A stretch of 9,424 bases of DNA. Source: DASRSS01 sp035656335 (GTDB taxonomy: Bacteria; Actinomycetota; Actinomycetes; Mycobacteriales; Jatrophihabitantaceae). Made by a program: the position numbers and the translations under genes. The notes beneath the pieces were generated by a model that was given only the letters and a program-made list of their open reading frames with translations, searched no databases and was not told the DNA's origin. The first letter of the stretch is position 1; each line of letters starts with the position of its first letter. Of this stretch, positions 1 through 6,807 are shown piece by piece. The stretch covers positions 1 to 9,424 of the forward strand of contig DASRSS010000199.1 of NCBI GenBank assembly GCA_035656335.1. Reading direction: 5' to 3'.

Positions 1-649
1 CCATGACCGGGTCGACCTCGTACGGCTCGGCCGGGAACCCGAACGTCATGCGCAGGAAGTTCTCGACCAGGCCGAGCGAGTTGTCCGGGTAGAGGTAGGG
101 CTGGCCGATCGACTTCTTGTACGCGTACGCGGCGATGGTCGGCAGCTTCGCCAGCAGCCGGACCGTCGACAGCTCGACCTGCTCGGCGTCGAACGGGTTG
201 TGCGAATCCTGGTAGAACGTCGACAGCGCCGACACCGCCGAGGACAGTACCGGCATCGGGTGCGCGTCGCGCGGGAAGCCGTCGAAGAACCGCTTCAGGT
301 CCTCGTGCAACAGCGTGTGGCGGCGGATCTTGCCCTCGAACTCGTCGAGCTGGGCCTGCGTGGGCAGCTCGCCGTAGATCAGCAGGTAGCTCGTCTCCAG
401 AAACGTCGAGCCGGTGGCCAGCTCGTCGATCGGGTACCCGCGGTACCGCAGGATGCCGGCGTCACCGTCGATGTAGGTGATCGCGGACGTGCAGGACGCG
501 GTGTTGGCGAACCCGGGGTCGTAGGTGACCAGTCCGGTGTTCGAGAGCAGCTTGCTGATGTTCGCGCCCGAGGATCCCTCGGTCGCCTCCCGCACCGGAA
601 GGTCAAGTGGTGTGCCCTCCGGCGGGGTGAATACAGCAGCATCGGTCAT
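1..649 (-). CDS. gltA: Citrate synthase, N-terminal half (gene continues past the left edge)
   Basis: Citrate synthase condenses acetyl-CoA and oxaloacetate to citrate at the entry of the TCA cycle, in the cytoplasm. The 216 visible codons start at an ATG (647-649) with a purine-rich AGAGGGG ribosome site about 11 nt upstream, and the frame is open to the window edge. Residues 61-78 read DGDAGILRYRGYPIDELA, the hallmark N-terminal block of bacterial citrate synthases. It is followed by the usual helical segments, including FPRDAHPMPVLSSAVSALS and a YAYKKSIGQPYLYP stretch. The catalytic His/His/Asp residues belong to the missing C-terminal half, so activity cannot be judged here. The usual family length is about 430 residues, so roughly half is present. 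The gene is transcribed away from the phosphorylase operon. Family assignment is firm; the symbol gltA rather than a paralogue such as citA or prpC is inferred. Confidence 0.95.
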   Translation of the reverse strand, partial: MTDAAVFTPPEGTPLDLPVREATEGSSGANISKLLSNTGLVTYDPGFANTASCTSAITYIDGDAGILRYRGYPIDELATGSTFLETSYLLIYGELPTQAQLDEFEGKIRRHTLLHEDLKRFFDGFPRDAHPMPVLSSAVSALSTFYQDSHNPFDAEQVELSTVRLLAKLPTIAAYAYKKSIGQPYLYPDNSLGLVENFLRMTFGFPAEPYEVDPVM

Positions 650-763
650 CGCGGGCGCTTCCCCTCTTTCGGCTTCGCTCTCGACCCTACTTCCCGAAGC
701 TGTGGCGCCGTCCGGCGGTGCTCGATACGTTCGGCAGCGCAACCCAGCGGGAAGGGTCACCGC
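650..763. promoter_or_regulatory. Divergent promoter region between citrate synthase and the mutase/phosphorylase operon
   Basis: These 114 nt must hold both promoters. On the minus strand, TAGGGT (complement of 684-689) fits the actinobacterial -10 pattern TAnnnT and would give a leader of roughly 28 nt for citrate synthase. The -35 region has only a weak CGGACG. On the plus strand, TACGTT (726-731) is a possible -10 for the mutase, without a convincing -35. A short inverted repeat, CGCCG-TC-CGGCG (706-717), lies between the two and could be an operator, but such repeats arise easily in GC-rich DNA. The mutase ribosome site GGGAAGGG (749-756) sits 7 nt before its ATG. The promoter calls are inference from short motifs. 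Confidence 0.4.
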
Positions 764-1483
764 ATGCTCGGCCTACCGGAAAAGATCACCACCTGCCTGT
801 TCGACCTCGACGGCGTGCTCACCGACACCGCCTCCGTACACCGCGCGGCGTGGAAGGAGACGTTCGACCCGCTCCTGTCCGCACGCGGCCTGCCGGAGTT
901 CACCGAGGACGACTACGACGACTACGTGGACGGCAAACCGCGCGCCGACGGGGTCCGCGACTTCCTGGCCTCCCGCGGCATCACCCTGCCGGAGGGCGAG
1001 CCGGACGACCCCACGGACGCCGACACGGTGAACGGCGTAGGGAACCGCAAGAACGAGCTGCTGCTGGCGCGCATCCACCGCGACGGCGTGACGGTGTACG
1101 AGGGCTCACGGCGGTACCTCGAGGCGGCGCGGGACGCGGGGCTGCGGCGCGCGGTCGTGTCCTCCAGCGCGAACACGGCGGACGTCCTGCACGTGACCGG
1201 GCTCGAGGACCTCGTCGAGGGACGCGTCGACGGCGTGACCATCCGCGAGCAGGGCCTGCACGGCAAGCCGGCCCCGGACTCGTTCCTCGCCGGCGCCGGA
1301 CTGTTCGGGGTGTCACCGGACGCGGCGGTCGTGTTCGAGGACGCGCTCGCCGGCGTCCAGGCCGGCCGCGACGGCGGGTTCGGCTTCGTCGTCGGCGTGA
1401 ACCGGATCGACGACGCGCACGGCCGGGCATTGAGCGAGCACGGTGCGGACGTCGTCGTCACCGACCTCGGGGACCTGCTGTGA
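764..1483 (+). CDS. pgmB: Beta-phosphoglucomutase-like HAD-superfamily protein
   Basis: This 239-residue cytoplasmic protein probably converts beta-D-glucose 1-phosphate to glucose 6-phosphate through a phospho-aspartate. All four HAD motifs are present. FDLDGVLTD carries nucleophile Asp14 and acid/base Asp16. VVSSSAN has the motif II serine around residues 133-135. GKPAPDSF has Lys168. VFEDALAGVQAG has Glu192/Asp193 for Mg2+. The cap carries VDGKPR (55-60), which resembles the substrate-recognition loop of beta-PGMs. The cap is somewhat longer than in the 221-residue Lactococcus enzyme. I chose the ATG at 764 because GGGAAGGG lies 7 nt upstream and motif I then sits at its normal distance from the N-terminus; the same frame is open further upstream, but that stretch is antisense to citrate synthase. 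The stop overlaps the GTG of the GH65 gene (GTGA), the classic beta-PGM/phosphorylase pairing. A trehalose-6-phosphate-phosphatase-like or general sugar phosphatase role is the main alternative. Confidence 0.88.
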   Translation: MLGLPEKITTCLFDLDGVLTDTASVHRAAWKETFDPLLSARGLPEFTEDDYDDYVDGKPRADGVRDFLASRGITLPEGEPDDPTDADTVNGVGNRKNELLLARIHRDGVTVYEGSRRYLEAARDAGLRRAVVSSSANTADVLHVTGLEDLVEGRVDGVTIREQGLHGKPAPDSFLAGAGLFGVSPDAAVVFEDALAGVQAGRDGGFGFVVGVNRIDDAHGRALSEHGADVVVTDLGDLL

Positions 1484-3846
1484 TCTCCCATCCGCACTTC
1501 CCGGTCGATCCGTGGCAGATCCGCGAAGTCGGCCTGGATACGACCGTCCTTGCCCAGTCCGAATCGCTTTTCGCCTTGTCCAACGGGCACATCGGCGTCC
1601 GCGGCAACCTCGACGAGGGCGACCCGAACGGGTTGCCGGGCACCTACCTGAACTCGTTCTACGAGGTGCGCCCGCTGCCGTACGCGGAGGCCGGGTACGG
1701 CTTCCCCGAGACCGGCCAGACCGTCCTGAACGTCACCAACGGCAAGCTGATCCGGCTGCTCGTGGACGACGAGCCGTTCGACCTGCGCTACGGCGAGATC
1801 TGCCATCACGAGCGGGTGCTCGACCTGCGCTCCGGCGTGCTGCACCGCACCGTCGAGTGGGTGTCACCGTCCGGCCAGCGGATCCGGCTGCGCACCACCC
1901 GGCTGGTGTCCCTGACGCAGCGCTCGATCCTCGGCATCCACTACGAGGTGGAGGCGCTCGACGACGAGGCGCGGGTCGTCGTGCAATCCGAGCTGGTCGC
2001 GAACGAGCAGCTGCCCGCGCAGTCCGGCGACCCGCGCGTGGCTGCGATGCTGGACAACCCGCTGCACGCGGTGGAGCACGGCGGGACGGGCACCCGCGCC
2101 CTGCTGCTGCACCGGACGGCGTCCAGCAAGCTGCAGGTGGCCGCCGGGATGGATCACGTCGTCGAGGCCGAACACGGCTACGGCAGCGAGCTCGCGGTGC
2201 ACGGGGACTGGGCCCGGCTGAGCGTGAATCACCTTTTGCAACCGGGCGAAACTCTCGCGCTGACCAAGTTCGTCGCGTACGGCTGGTCGGGACAGCGGTC
2301 CGTCCCCGCGCTGCGCGACCAGGTCGAGGCGGCGCTCATCGCGGCCAAGCACGCCGGCTGGGACACCCTGCTGCAGGACCAGCGCTCCGCGATGGAGGTG
2401 TTCTGGACGGGCGCGGACGTGGAGATCGACGGCGCGCCGGCCGTCCAACAGGCCGTGCGGTTCGCGCTGTTCCACACGTTCCAGGCCGGCGCCCGGGCCG
2501 AGCGGCGCGCGATTCCCGCCAAGGGGCTCACCGGTCCGGGCTACGACGGCCACGCGTTCTGGGACACCGAGGCGTTCGTCCTGCCGGTGCTGACGGCGAC
2601 CGCGCCGCACGCCGCTGCAGACGCACTGCGCTGGCGCGAGTCCACGCTCGACCTCGCCCGCGAACGCGCGACGACGCTGCACCTGAACGGGGCGGCCTTC
2701 CCGTGGCGCACGATCCGCGGCCAGGAGTGCTCGGGCTACTGGCCGGCGGGCGCGGCGGCGATGCACATCAACGCCGACATCGCGGTGGCCGCGATGCGTC
2801 ACGTGACGTGGACGGGGGACTCGGACTTCGAGCGTCAGCACGCGCTCCCGATCCTGGTCGAGACCGCACGGCTGTGGCGCTCGCTCGGATACCTCGGCGC
2901 GGACGGGCGGTTCCACATCGACGGCATCACCGGCCCGGACGAGTACAGCGCGGTCGTCGACGACAACGTGTACACGAACCTGATGGCGGCGCGGAACCTC
3001 TCGGGCGCGGCGGACGCCGCCGAGCGGTGGCCGGACGAGGCGCGCGAGCTGAACGTCGACGCCGGTGAGATCGCCGCGTGGCGCGCGGCCGCCGGCGCCG
3101 TCGCCGTCCCGTACGACGAGCGGCGCGGAGTCCACCAGCAGGACCGCGGGTTCACCGACCACGAGCTGTGGGACTTCGAGCGCAGCGACCGCGAGGGCGA
3201 GTACCCGCTGCTGCTGCACGCGCCGTACTTCGACCTGTACCGCCGGCAGGTCGTCAAGCAAGCCGACCTGATACTCGCGCTGCACTGGTGCGGCGACGCG
3301 TTCACGGCCGAGCAGAAGGCCCGCGCGTTCGCGTACTACGAGCCGCTGACCGTCCGCGACTCGTCACTGTCCGCGTGCACGCAGGCGATCATCGCCGCGG
3401 AGGTGGGGCAGGGCGAACTCGCCGCCGACTACCTGGCCGAGGCGGCCCTGATGGACCTGCACGACCTGCAGCACAACACTCGCAACGGCCTGCACATCGC
3501 CTCGCTTGCCGGGACGTGGCTGGCGCTGGTGGCCGGCTTCGGCGGGATGCGCGACCACGGCGGCCGGCTCTCGTTCCACCCGCAGCTACCGCCGGGCTGG
3601 CGTCGGCTGCGCTTCGCCCTGCGCTGGCGGCTGGCTCCGATCACGGTGACGATCGAGCCGGACGGCGTCCTTTACGCGCTCGACCGCGAGGCCGACGACG
3701 GCGTGGACATCCTGCACTGCGGCGAGCCGGTCCGGCTCAGCCCGGGTTCGACCGAGCACCGTCCGCTGCAACCGATCGAGCCGCTGACCGAGCGGCCGCG
3801 GCAGCCACCGGGCCGCGCGCCGATCAGCGCCGCCGAGCTGTCCTGA
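1480..3846 (+). CDS. Glycoside hydrolase family 65 disaccharide phosphorylase (maltose/trehalose/kojibiose type)
   Basis: This 788-residue cytoplasmic enzyme should cleave an alpha-glucoside with phosphate, inverting the anomer to give beta-glucose 1-phosphate, the substrate of the mutase encoded just upstream. The order is a GH65 N-terminal beta-sandwich (about 1-280), a linker, an (alpha/alpha)6 barrel (about 330-690) and a small C-terminal beta domain, then a proline-rich tail from about 755. Key motifs are FWDTE (360-364), GPDEY with the general acid Glu488, VVKQAD with Lys593/Gln594, and HNTRNGLHIAS (665-675) with His672 and Ser675 at the phosphate site. These positions are within a residue of those in Lactobacillus maltose phosphorylase, from family knowledge. 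The start is GTG at 1480: GGGGA (1469-1473) precedes it by 6 nt, and the GTGA overlap with the mutase stop implies translational coupling. The frame upstream of 1480 is a shadow of the mutase gene. The sequence does not settle whether the substrate is maltose, trehalose, kojibiose, nigerose or another sugar. The mutase-GH65 order matches, as I recall, Rv3400-Rv3401 of Mycobacterium tuberculosis. Confidence 0.9.
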   Translation: MISHPHFPVDPWQIREVGLDTTVLAQSESLFALSNGHIGVRGNLDEGDPNGLPGTYLNSFYEVRPLPYAEAGYGFPETGQTVLNVTNGKLIRLLVDDEPFDLRYGEICHHERVLDLRSGVLHRTVEWVSPSGQRIRLRTTRLVSLTQRSILGIHYEVEALDDEARVVVQSELVANEQLPAQSGDPRVAAMLDNPLHAVEHGGTGTRALLLHRTASSKLQVAAGMDHVVEAEHGYGSELAVHGDWARLSVNHLLQPGETLALTKFVAYGWSGQRSVPALRDQVEAALIAAKHAGWDTLLQDQRSAMEVFWTGADVEIDGAPAVQQAVRFALFHTFQAGARAERRAIPAKGLTGPGYDGHAFWDTEAFVLPVLTATAPHAAADALRWRESTLDLARERATTLHLNGAAFPWRTIRGQECSGYWPAGAAAMHINADIAVAAMRHVTWTGDSDFERQHALPILVETARLWRSLGYLGADGRFHIDGITGPDEYSAVVDDNVYTNLMAARNLSGAADAAERWPDEARELNVDAGEIAAWRAAAGAVAVPYDERRGVHQQDRGFTDHELWDFERSDREGEYPLLLHAPYFDLYRRQVVKQADLILALHWCGDAFTAEQKARAFAYYEPLTVRDSSLSACTQAIIAAEVGQGELAADYLAEAALMDLHDLQHNTRNGLHIASLAGTWLALVAGFGGMRDHGGRLSFHPQLPPGWRRLRFALRWRLAPITVTIEPDGVLYALDREADDGVDILHCGEPVRLSPGSTEHRPLQPIEPLTERPRQPPGRAPISAAELS

Positions 3847-3855
3847 CGGCCGCGG

Positions 3856-4251
3856 TCAGGACGCCAGGTTCTGCAGCCGCACCTGACCGCGCGCGACGAG
3901 CCGGTCCTGCTCGTCGGTGATCGCCACCTGCCACAGCTGCTGGCTGCGGCCGCGGTGGATGGGGGTGGCCGTCGCGGTCAGCCGCCCGGAGTTCACCGCA
4001 CGCAGGAAGTCGGTGTTGTTGTTGACGCCGACCACCTTGCCGCGATCGCCGAACCACAGCGCGCCGGCGATGCTCGCGGCCGCCTCGACCGCGGCGCAGT
4101 AGACCCCGCCGTGCACGATCCCGTACGGCTGGTGATGCGCCTCGGTGACGTCCCACTGCACGACGACCCGGTCACCGGATGCCTCGGGCATCGTGAACCC
4201 GACCGCCTCGGCGAACCCGCCGAGCCACGACGTCTCCGCCGACAGTTGCAT
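3856..4251 (-). CDS. Hotdog-fold thioesterase, PaaI / 4HBT type
   Basis: This 131-residue cytoplasmic protein of the PaaI-like hotdog family hydrolyses acyl-CoA thioesters, commonly aromatic or DHNA-CoA ones. The signature YGIVHGGVYCAAVE (43-56) contains the HGG turn (47-49) and the likely catalytic Glu56 on the central helix. NNNTDFLRAVNSGRLTATA and QQLWQVAITDEQDRLVARG follow as the expected beta strands. The length is normal for a single hotdog domain. I chose the ATG at 4249-4251 because AAGGAG (complement of 4258-4263) lies 6 nt upstream. An in-frame start 24 codons earlier would add a disordered proline/glycine-rich extension and has no such site. A menaquinone-pathway DHNA-CoA thioesterase (MenI) is possible, but no men genes are in view, so no symbol is given. 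It converges on the GH65 gene with a 9-nt gap. Confidence 0.85.
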   Translation of the reverse strand: MQLSAETSWLGGFAEAVGFTMPEASGDRVVVQWDVTEAHHQPYGIVHGGVYCAAVEAAASIAGALWFGDRGKVVGVNNNTDFLRAVNSGRLTATATPIHRGRSQQLWQVAITDEQDRLVARGQVRLQNLAS

Positions 4252-4257
4252 GCGCTG

Positions 4258-4263
4258 CTCCTT
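4258..4263 (-). promoter_or_regulatory. Ribosome binding site of the thioesterase gene
   Basis: AAGGAG on the minus strand, 6 nt before the ATG, is close to the ideal Shine-Dalgarno sequence. It decides in favour of the short 131-residue protein over the longer open frame. Confidence 0.85.
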
Positions 4264-4283
4264 CGTTTGCTGCGTGCCTAGCG

Positions 4284-4289
4284 ACCCTA
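4284..4289 (-). promoter_or_regulatory. Candidate -10 element for the thioesterase gene
   Basis: TAGGGT on the minus strand fits the actinobacterial TAnnnT -10 and would give a leader of about 26 nt. The same hexamer is found at nearly the same distance from the citrate synthase start (684-689). The -35 region is poor: only CGGACC, at a rather long spacing. Inference from a short motif. Confidence 0.35.
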
Positions 4290-4330
4290 AGCCAGGGGAG
4301 CGCGGCGCCGGTCCGCGACCCATCCGGCCA

Positions 4331-4355
4331 CATTTGGTCGGTTGACAAACAAATG
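4331..4355. promoter_or_regulatory. Candidate GH3 promoter -35 (TTGACA) inside an inverted repeat CATTTG-N13-CAAATG
   Basis: TTGACA at 4342-4347 is a perfect consensus -35 hexamer in otherwise GC-rich DNA. Perfect 6-bp inverted arms, CATTTG (4331-4336) and CAAATG (4350-4355), flank it. The AT-rich arms stand out against the local composition. A repressor or activator bound to them would cover the -35. No strong -10 lies 16-18 nt downstream; the best-placed hexamer there is CACCTT (4365-4370). The promoter is therefore either weak or activator-dependent, or the -10 is elsewhere. The hexamer and arms are visible in the sequence; their function is inference. Confidence 0.45.
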
Positions 4356-4390
4356 CGAGGAGAGCACCTTACGGAGCTAATCGTCGATTT

Positions 4391-4411
4391 CCGACATAGC
4401 GACTATGCCGG
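4391..4411. promoter_or_regulatory. 21-bp inverted repeat just before the GH3 gene, candidate operator
   Basis: The element is CCGaCATAG (4391-4399), a 3-nt centre CGA, then CTATGcCGG (4403-4411). Eight of ten base pairs are symmetrical, including a perfect CATAG/CTATG core. It ends about 20 nt before the GH3 start and lies between the -35 candidate and the ribosome site. That position suits an operator (LacI- or ROK-type sugar repressors are typical for such genes) or a leader hairpin affecting translation. No regulator gene is in the window. The symmetry is seen; its function is inferred. Confidence 0.45.
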
Positions 4412-4421
4412 GCGTAGCTTC

Positions 4422-4426
4422 GGAGG
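4422..4426 (+). promoter_or_regulatory. Ribosome binding site of the GH3 gene
   Basis: GGAGG lies 5 nt before the ATG at 4432. It selects this start over an in-frame ATG at 4405, which would put nine extra residues in front of the signal peptide. Confidence 0.88.
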
Positions 4427-4431
4427 TCCCC

Positions 4432-6729
4432 ATGCGCGTTCCCACGTCCGTCCGCCGCCGGAGCATCCTCGCCGGCGTCGCCGCGCTCGTCGTGGCCGGC
4501 ACGGCGACCGCGGTCACCGCGACGAGCGCGAATGCGGCCGGCCCGCTCTACCGCGACGCGCACGCCGCGCCGCAGGCCCGCGCGGCGGACCTCGTGCACC
4601 GGATGACGCTCGGCGAGCAGATCGGGCAGATGCTGCAGATCCAGGTCGGCAAGCTCTACGGCGACTGCGGCGGGTACACACCCGGGCCGATCAACACCGG
4701 CTGCGAGCACCAGGTGCTGGTCACCGACGCGGCCGGATCGATCCTGTCCGGCGGCGGCGACGTGCCCGGCGAGGGCGCGCTGCCGAACACGCCGCAGACC
4801 TGGGCCGAGCAGATCAACGCGCTGCAAAAGTACGCGATCGAGCACAGCCGGCTGCACATCCCGATCATCTACGGCGCCGACGTCGTGCACGGCCACAACG
4901 ACGTCGTCGGCACCACGCTGTTCCCGCAGCAGATCGGGCTGGGCGCCACGTTCGACCCGGCGCTGGTGCAGCAGGTGCAGACGTCGGCCGGCAAGGCCGC
5001 TGCCGCGACCAACGTGCGGTGGGCGTTCGCACCGGTCGCCGACGTCGCCACCAACACGCGCTGGGGCCGCTACTACGAGTCGTTCGGCGAGGACCCGGTG
5101 CTCAGCGGGACGCTGGCCGCGTCCGCCGTTGACGGGCTGCAGGCCAACGGCGAGGTGGCGGCCACGGTGAAGCACTTCGCCGGCTACGGCGCGTCCGACA
5201 GCGGGCTGGACCGCATGCCCACCGACATGTCGCTGCGCTCGTTCCAGGAGAATCAGCTGCCGTCGTACGCCGCCGCGGTGCACGCGGGCGCGCTGTCGGT
5301 GATGGTCGACTCCGGCTCGGTCAACGGCATCCCCGTACACGCCTCGCACTACCTGCTGACGGACGTGTTGCGCCACCAGCTGGGGTTCACCGGCGTCGTG
5401 ATCAGCGACTGGGCGGACGTCGCCGCGCTCGCGTCCAGCTATCACGTCGCGCCGGACTACGAGCACGCGATCGCGATGGCGGTGAACGCCGGCGTGGACG
5501 AGGTCATGGAGCCGTACAACGCCGACTCGTTCGTGCAGAACCTGACCGCCGCGGTGAACGATCACCTGGTCAGCCGGCAGCGGATCGCCCAGGCGGCCGA
5601 GCGGGTGCTGCTGATGAAGCTGCGGCTCGGCCTGTTCGACCACCCGTACGTGGACGCGTCCAAGGCGAACCAGATCCTGGGTGCGGACACCGACCTGGCG
5701 CGTCGCGCGGCCGCGGAGTCCAGCGTGCTGCTGCGCAACGAGAACGGGGTGCTGCCGTTCACGTCGTCCGAGAAGCTCGTCGTGACCGGTCCGGCCGCGG
5801 ACTCGGTGGCCGACACGCTCGGCGGCTGGAGCGTCGGCTGGCAGGGCGTGCCGAACGGCAGCGCCGAGCAGGCCGTCACCGTGCTGAAGGGACTGCAGAA
5901 CGCCGGCGGGAACAACGTGACCTACGCGGCCAGCCAGTCCGGCGCGGTCGCGGCGCTCGGCTCGGCGGACGCGGCCGTGGTGGTGCTGGGACGCGGGCCG
6001 GGCGCGGAGGGCCCGAACGACCAGCGCGACCCGACACTGCCTGCCGACCAGCAGGCGCTCGTGAGCGCGCTGCAGGCGACCGGCAAGCCGGTGGTGGTCG
6101 TGCTGATCGACGACCGGCCGGACGTGCTCGGCACCGCCGGTACCGCTGACGGCCTGCTGATGGCGTGGCGGCCCGGCACCGAGGGCGGCGACGGCGTTGC
6201 CGACGTCCTGTACGGCAGGACGGATCCGTCCGCCGTGCTGCCGGTGACCTGGCCGAAGCGCGCGACGGACCAGCCGAACGACTACCGCGACCAGACGCTG
6301 CCGACGACGTACAACGGCAACGGTCCGGTGTACGACCCGGCGTACCCGTTCGGCTTCGGCCTGTCGTACACCACGTTCAGCTCGCAGGTGAGCGGCGTCG
6401 ACTCCGGGCACTCCGGCCTGACCGTGCACGTGTCGGTGCAGAACACCGGCGACCGGTCCGGTGCCGTGGTGGTTCCGGTGTACGTGTCCCAGCCGGTCAG
6501 CCGGGTGCTGGTGCCGGCCAAGCGGCTGACCGGGTTCACCCGCGTCGACCTGGACGCCGGCGCGTCCAAGACGGTCACCGTGCGGGTTCCGCGCAGCCGG
6601 CTCGGTGTCGTGCCTGGCGACGTGGACGGCTCCGGGCCGCTGCAGGTCGAGCACGGCCAGTACGTGTTCACGACCGGACCGGTGAACGGCAAGGTGACGG
6701 CGTCCTCGTCCAACAGCGTGACGATGTAG
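4432..6729 (+). CDS. Secreted glycoside hydrolase family 3 beta-glucosidase / exo-beta-glucanase
   Basis: This 765-residue exported enzyme removes glucose from the non-reducing ends of beta-glucans or beta-glucosides with retention. The N-terminus has VRRRSIL (7-13), a twin-arginine-like motif, a hydrophobic stretch to about 30, and a likely signal peptidase site after ANA (33-35). The TIM-barrel domain carries YGADVVHGHN (Asp150), RWGRYYESFGEDP (210-222), KHFAGYG (247-253) and the nucleophile Asp326 in VISDWAD. The alpha/beta sandwich domain has GGWSVGWQG (464-472) and Glu526 in GAEGPND. Glu526 aligns by eye with the acid/base of barley exo-glucanase ExoI. YPFGFGLSY (638-646) leads into a C-terminal fibronectin III-like domain (about 650-750). 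The motif set is closer to the plant ExoI / Pseudoalteromonas ExoP branch than to classic BglX. The substrate (laminarin, cellodextrin, mixed-linkage glucan) is not determined. A cell-envelope anchor is not seen. Confidence 0.92.
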   Translation: MRVPTSVRRRSILAGVAALVVAGTATAVTATSANAAGPLYRDAHAAPQARAADLVHRMTLGEQIGQMLQIQVGKLYGDCGGYTPGPINTGCEHQVLVTDAAGSILSGGGDVPGEGALPNTPQTWAEQINALQKYAIEHSRLHIPIIYGADVVHGHNDVVGTTLFPQQIGLGATFDPALVQQVQTSAGKAAAATNVRWAFAPVADVATNTRWGRYYESFGEDPVLSGTLAASAVDGLQANGEVAATVKHFAGYGASDSGLDRMPTDMSLRSFQENQLPSYAAAVHAGALSVMVDSGSVNGIPVHASHYLLTDVLRHQLGFTGVVISDWADVAALASSYHVAPDYEHAIAMAVNAGVDEVMEPYNADSFVQNLTAAVNDHLVSRQRIAQAAERVLLMKLRLGLFDHPYVDASKANQILGADTDLARRAAAESSVLLRNENGVLPFTSSEKLVVTGPAADSVADTLGGWSVGWQGVPNGSAEQAVTVLKGLQNAGGNNVTYAASQSGAVAALGSADAAVVVLGRGPGAEGPNDQRDPTLPADQQALVSALQATGKPVVVVLIDDRPDVLGTAGTADGLLMAWRPGTEGGDGVADVLYGRTDPSAVLPVTWPKRATDQPNDYRDQTLPTTYNGNGPVYDPAYPFGFGLSYTTFSSQVSGVDSGHSGLTVHVSVQNTGDRSGAVVVPVYVSQPVSRVLVPAKRLTGFTRVDLDAGASKTVTVRVPRSRLGVVPGDVDGSGPLQVEHGQYVFTTGPVNGKVTASSSNSVTM

Positions 6730-6795
6730 CGCGCAACCTTCGCGCCGCGGTTCGCGTCTGATGGTGAGATGCTCCGTGACGACTCGACACCCACT

Positions 6796-6801
6796 GGGGG
6801 A
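6796..6801 (+). promoter_or_regulatory. Ribosome binding site that sets a GTG start
   Basis: GGGGGA stands 6 nt before GTG 6808. It favours this GTG over the in-frame ATG at 6769, whose nearest purine run (GGTGAG) directly abuts the start codon. Confidence 0.65.
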
Positions 6802-6807
6802 CCGAAC

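Noticed and set aside
200..763. The upstream extension of the mutase frame, which would give a 427-residue protein.
   Set aside because: The extension is antisense to citrate synthase and arginine/valine-rich. A good ribosome site supports the ATG at 764.
1864..3285. A 473-codon minus-strand open frame inside the GH65 gene.
   Set aside because: It is a shadow frame. The plus strand carries all the GH65 catalytic motifs, and the antisense product matches no family I know.
3844..3858. A near-palindrome formed around the two convergent stop codons (TGAC ... GTCA).
   Set aside because: Its symmetry comes largely from two TGA stops facing each other. The stem is too short, with no loop or T-run, to be a terminator.
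6730..6807. A possible terminator stem (AACC ... GGTT) after the GH3 gene.
   Set aside because: The arms pair over only four bases and no T-tract follows. There is not enough to call a terminator.
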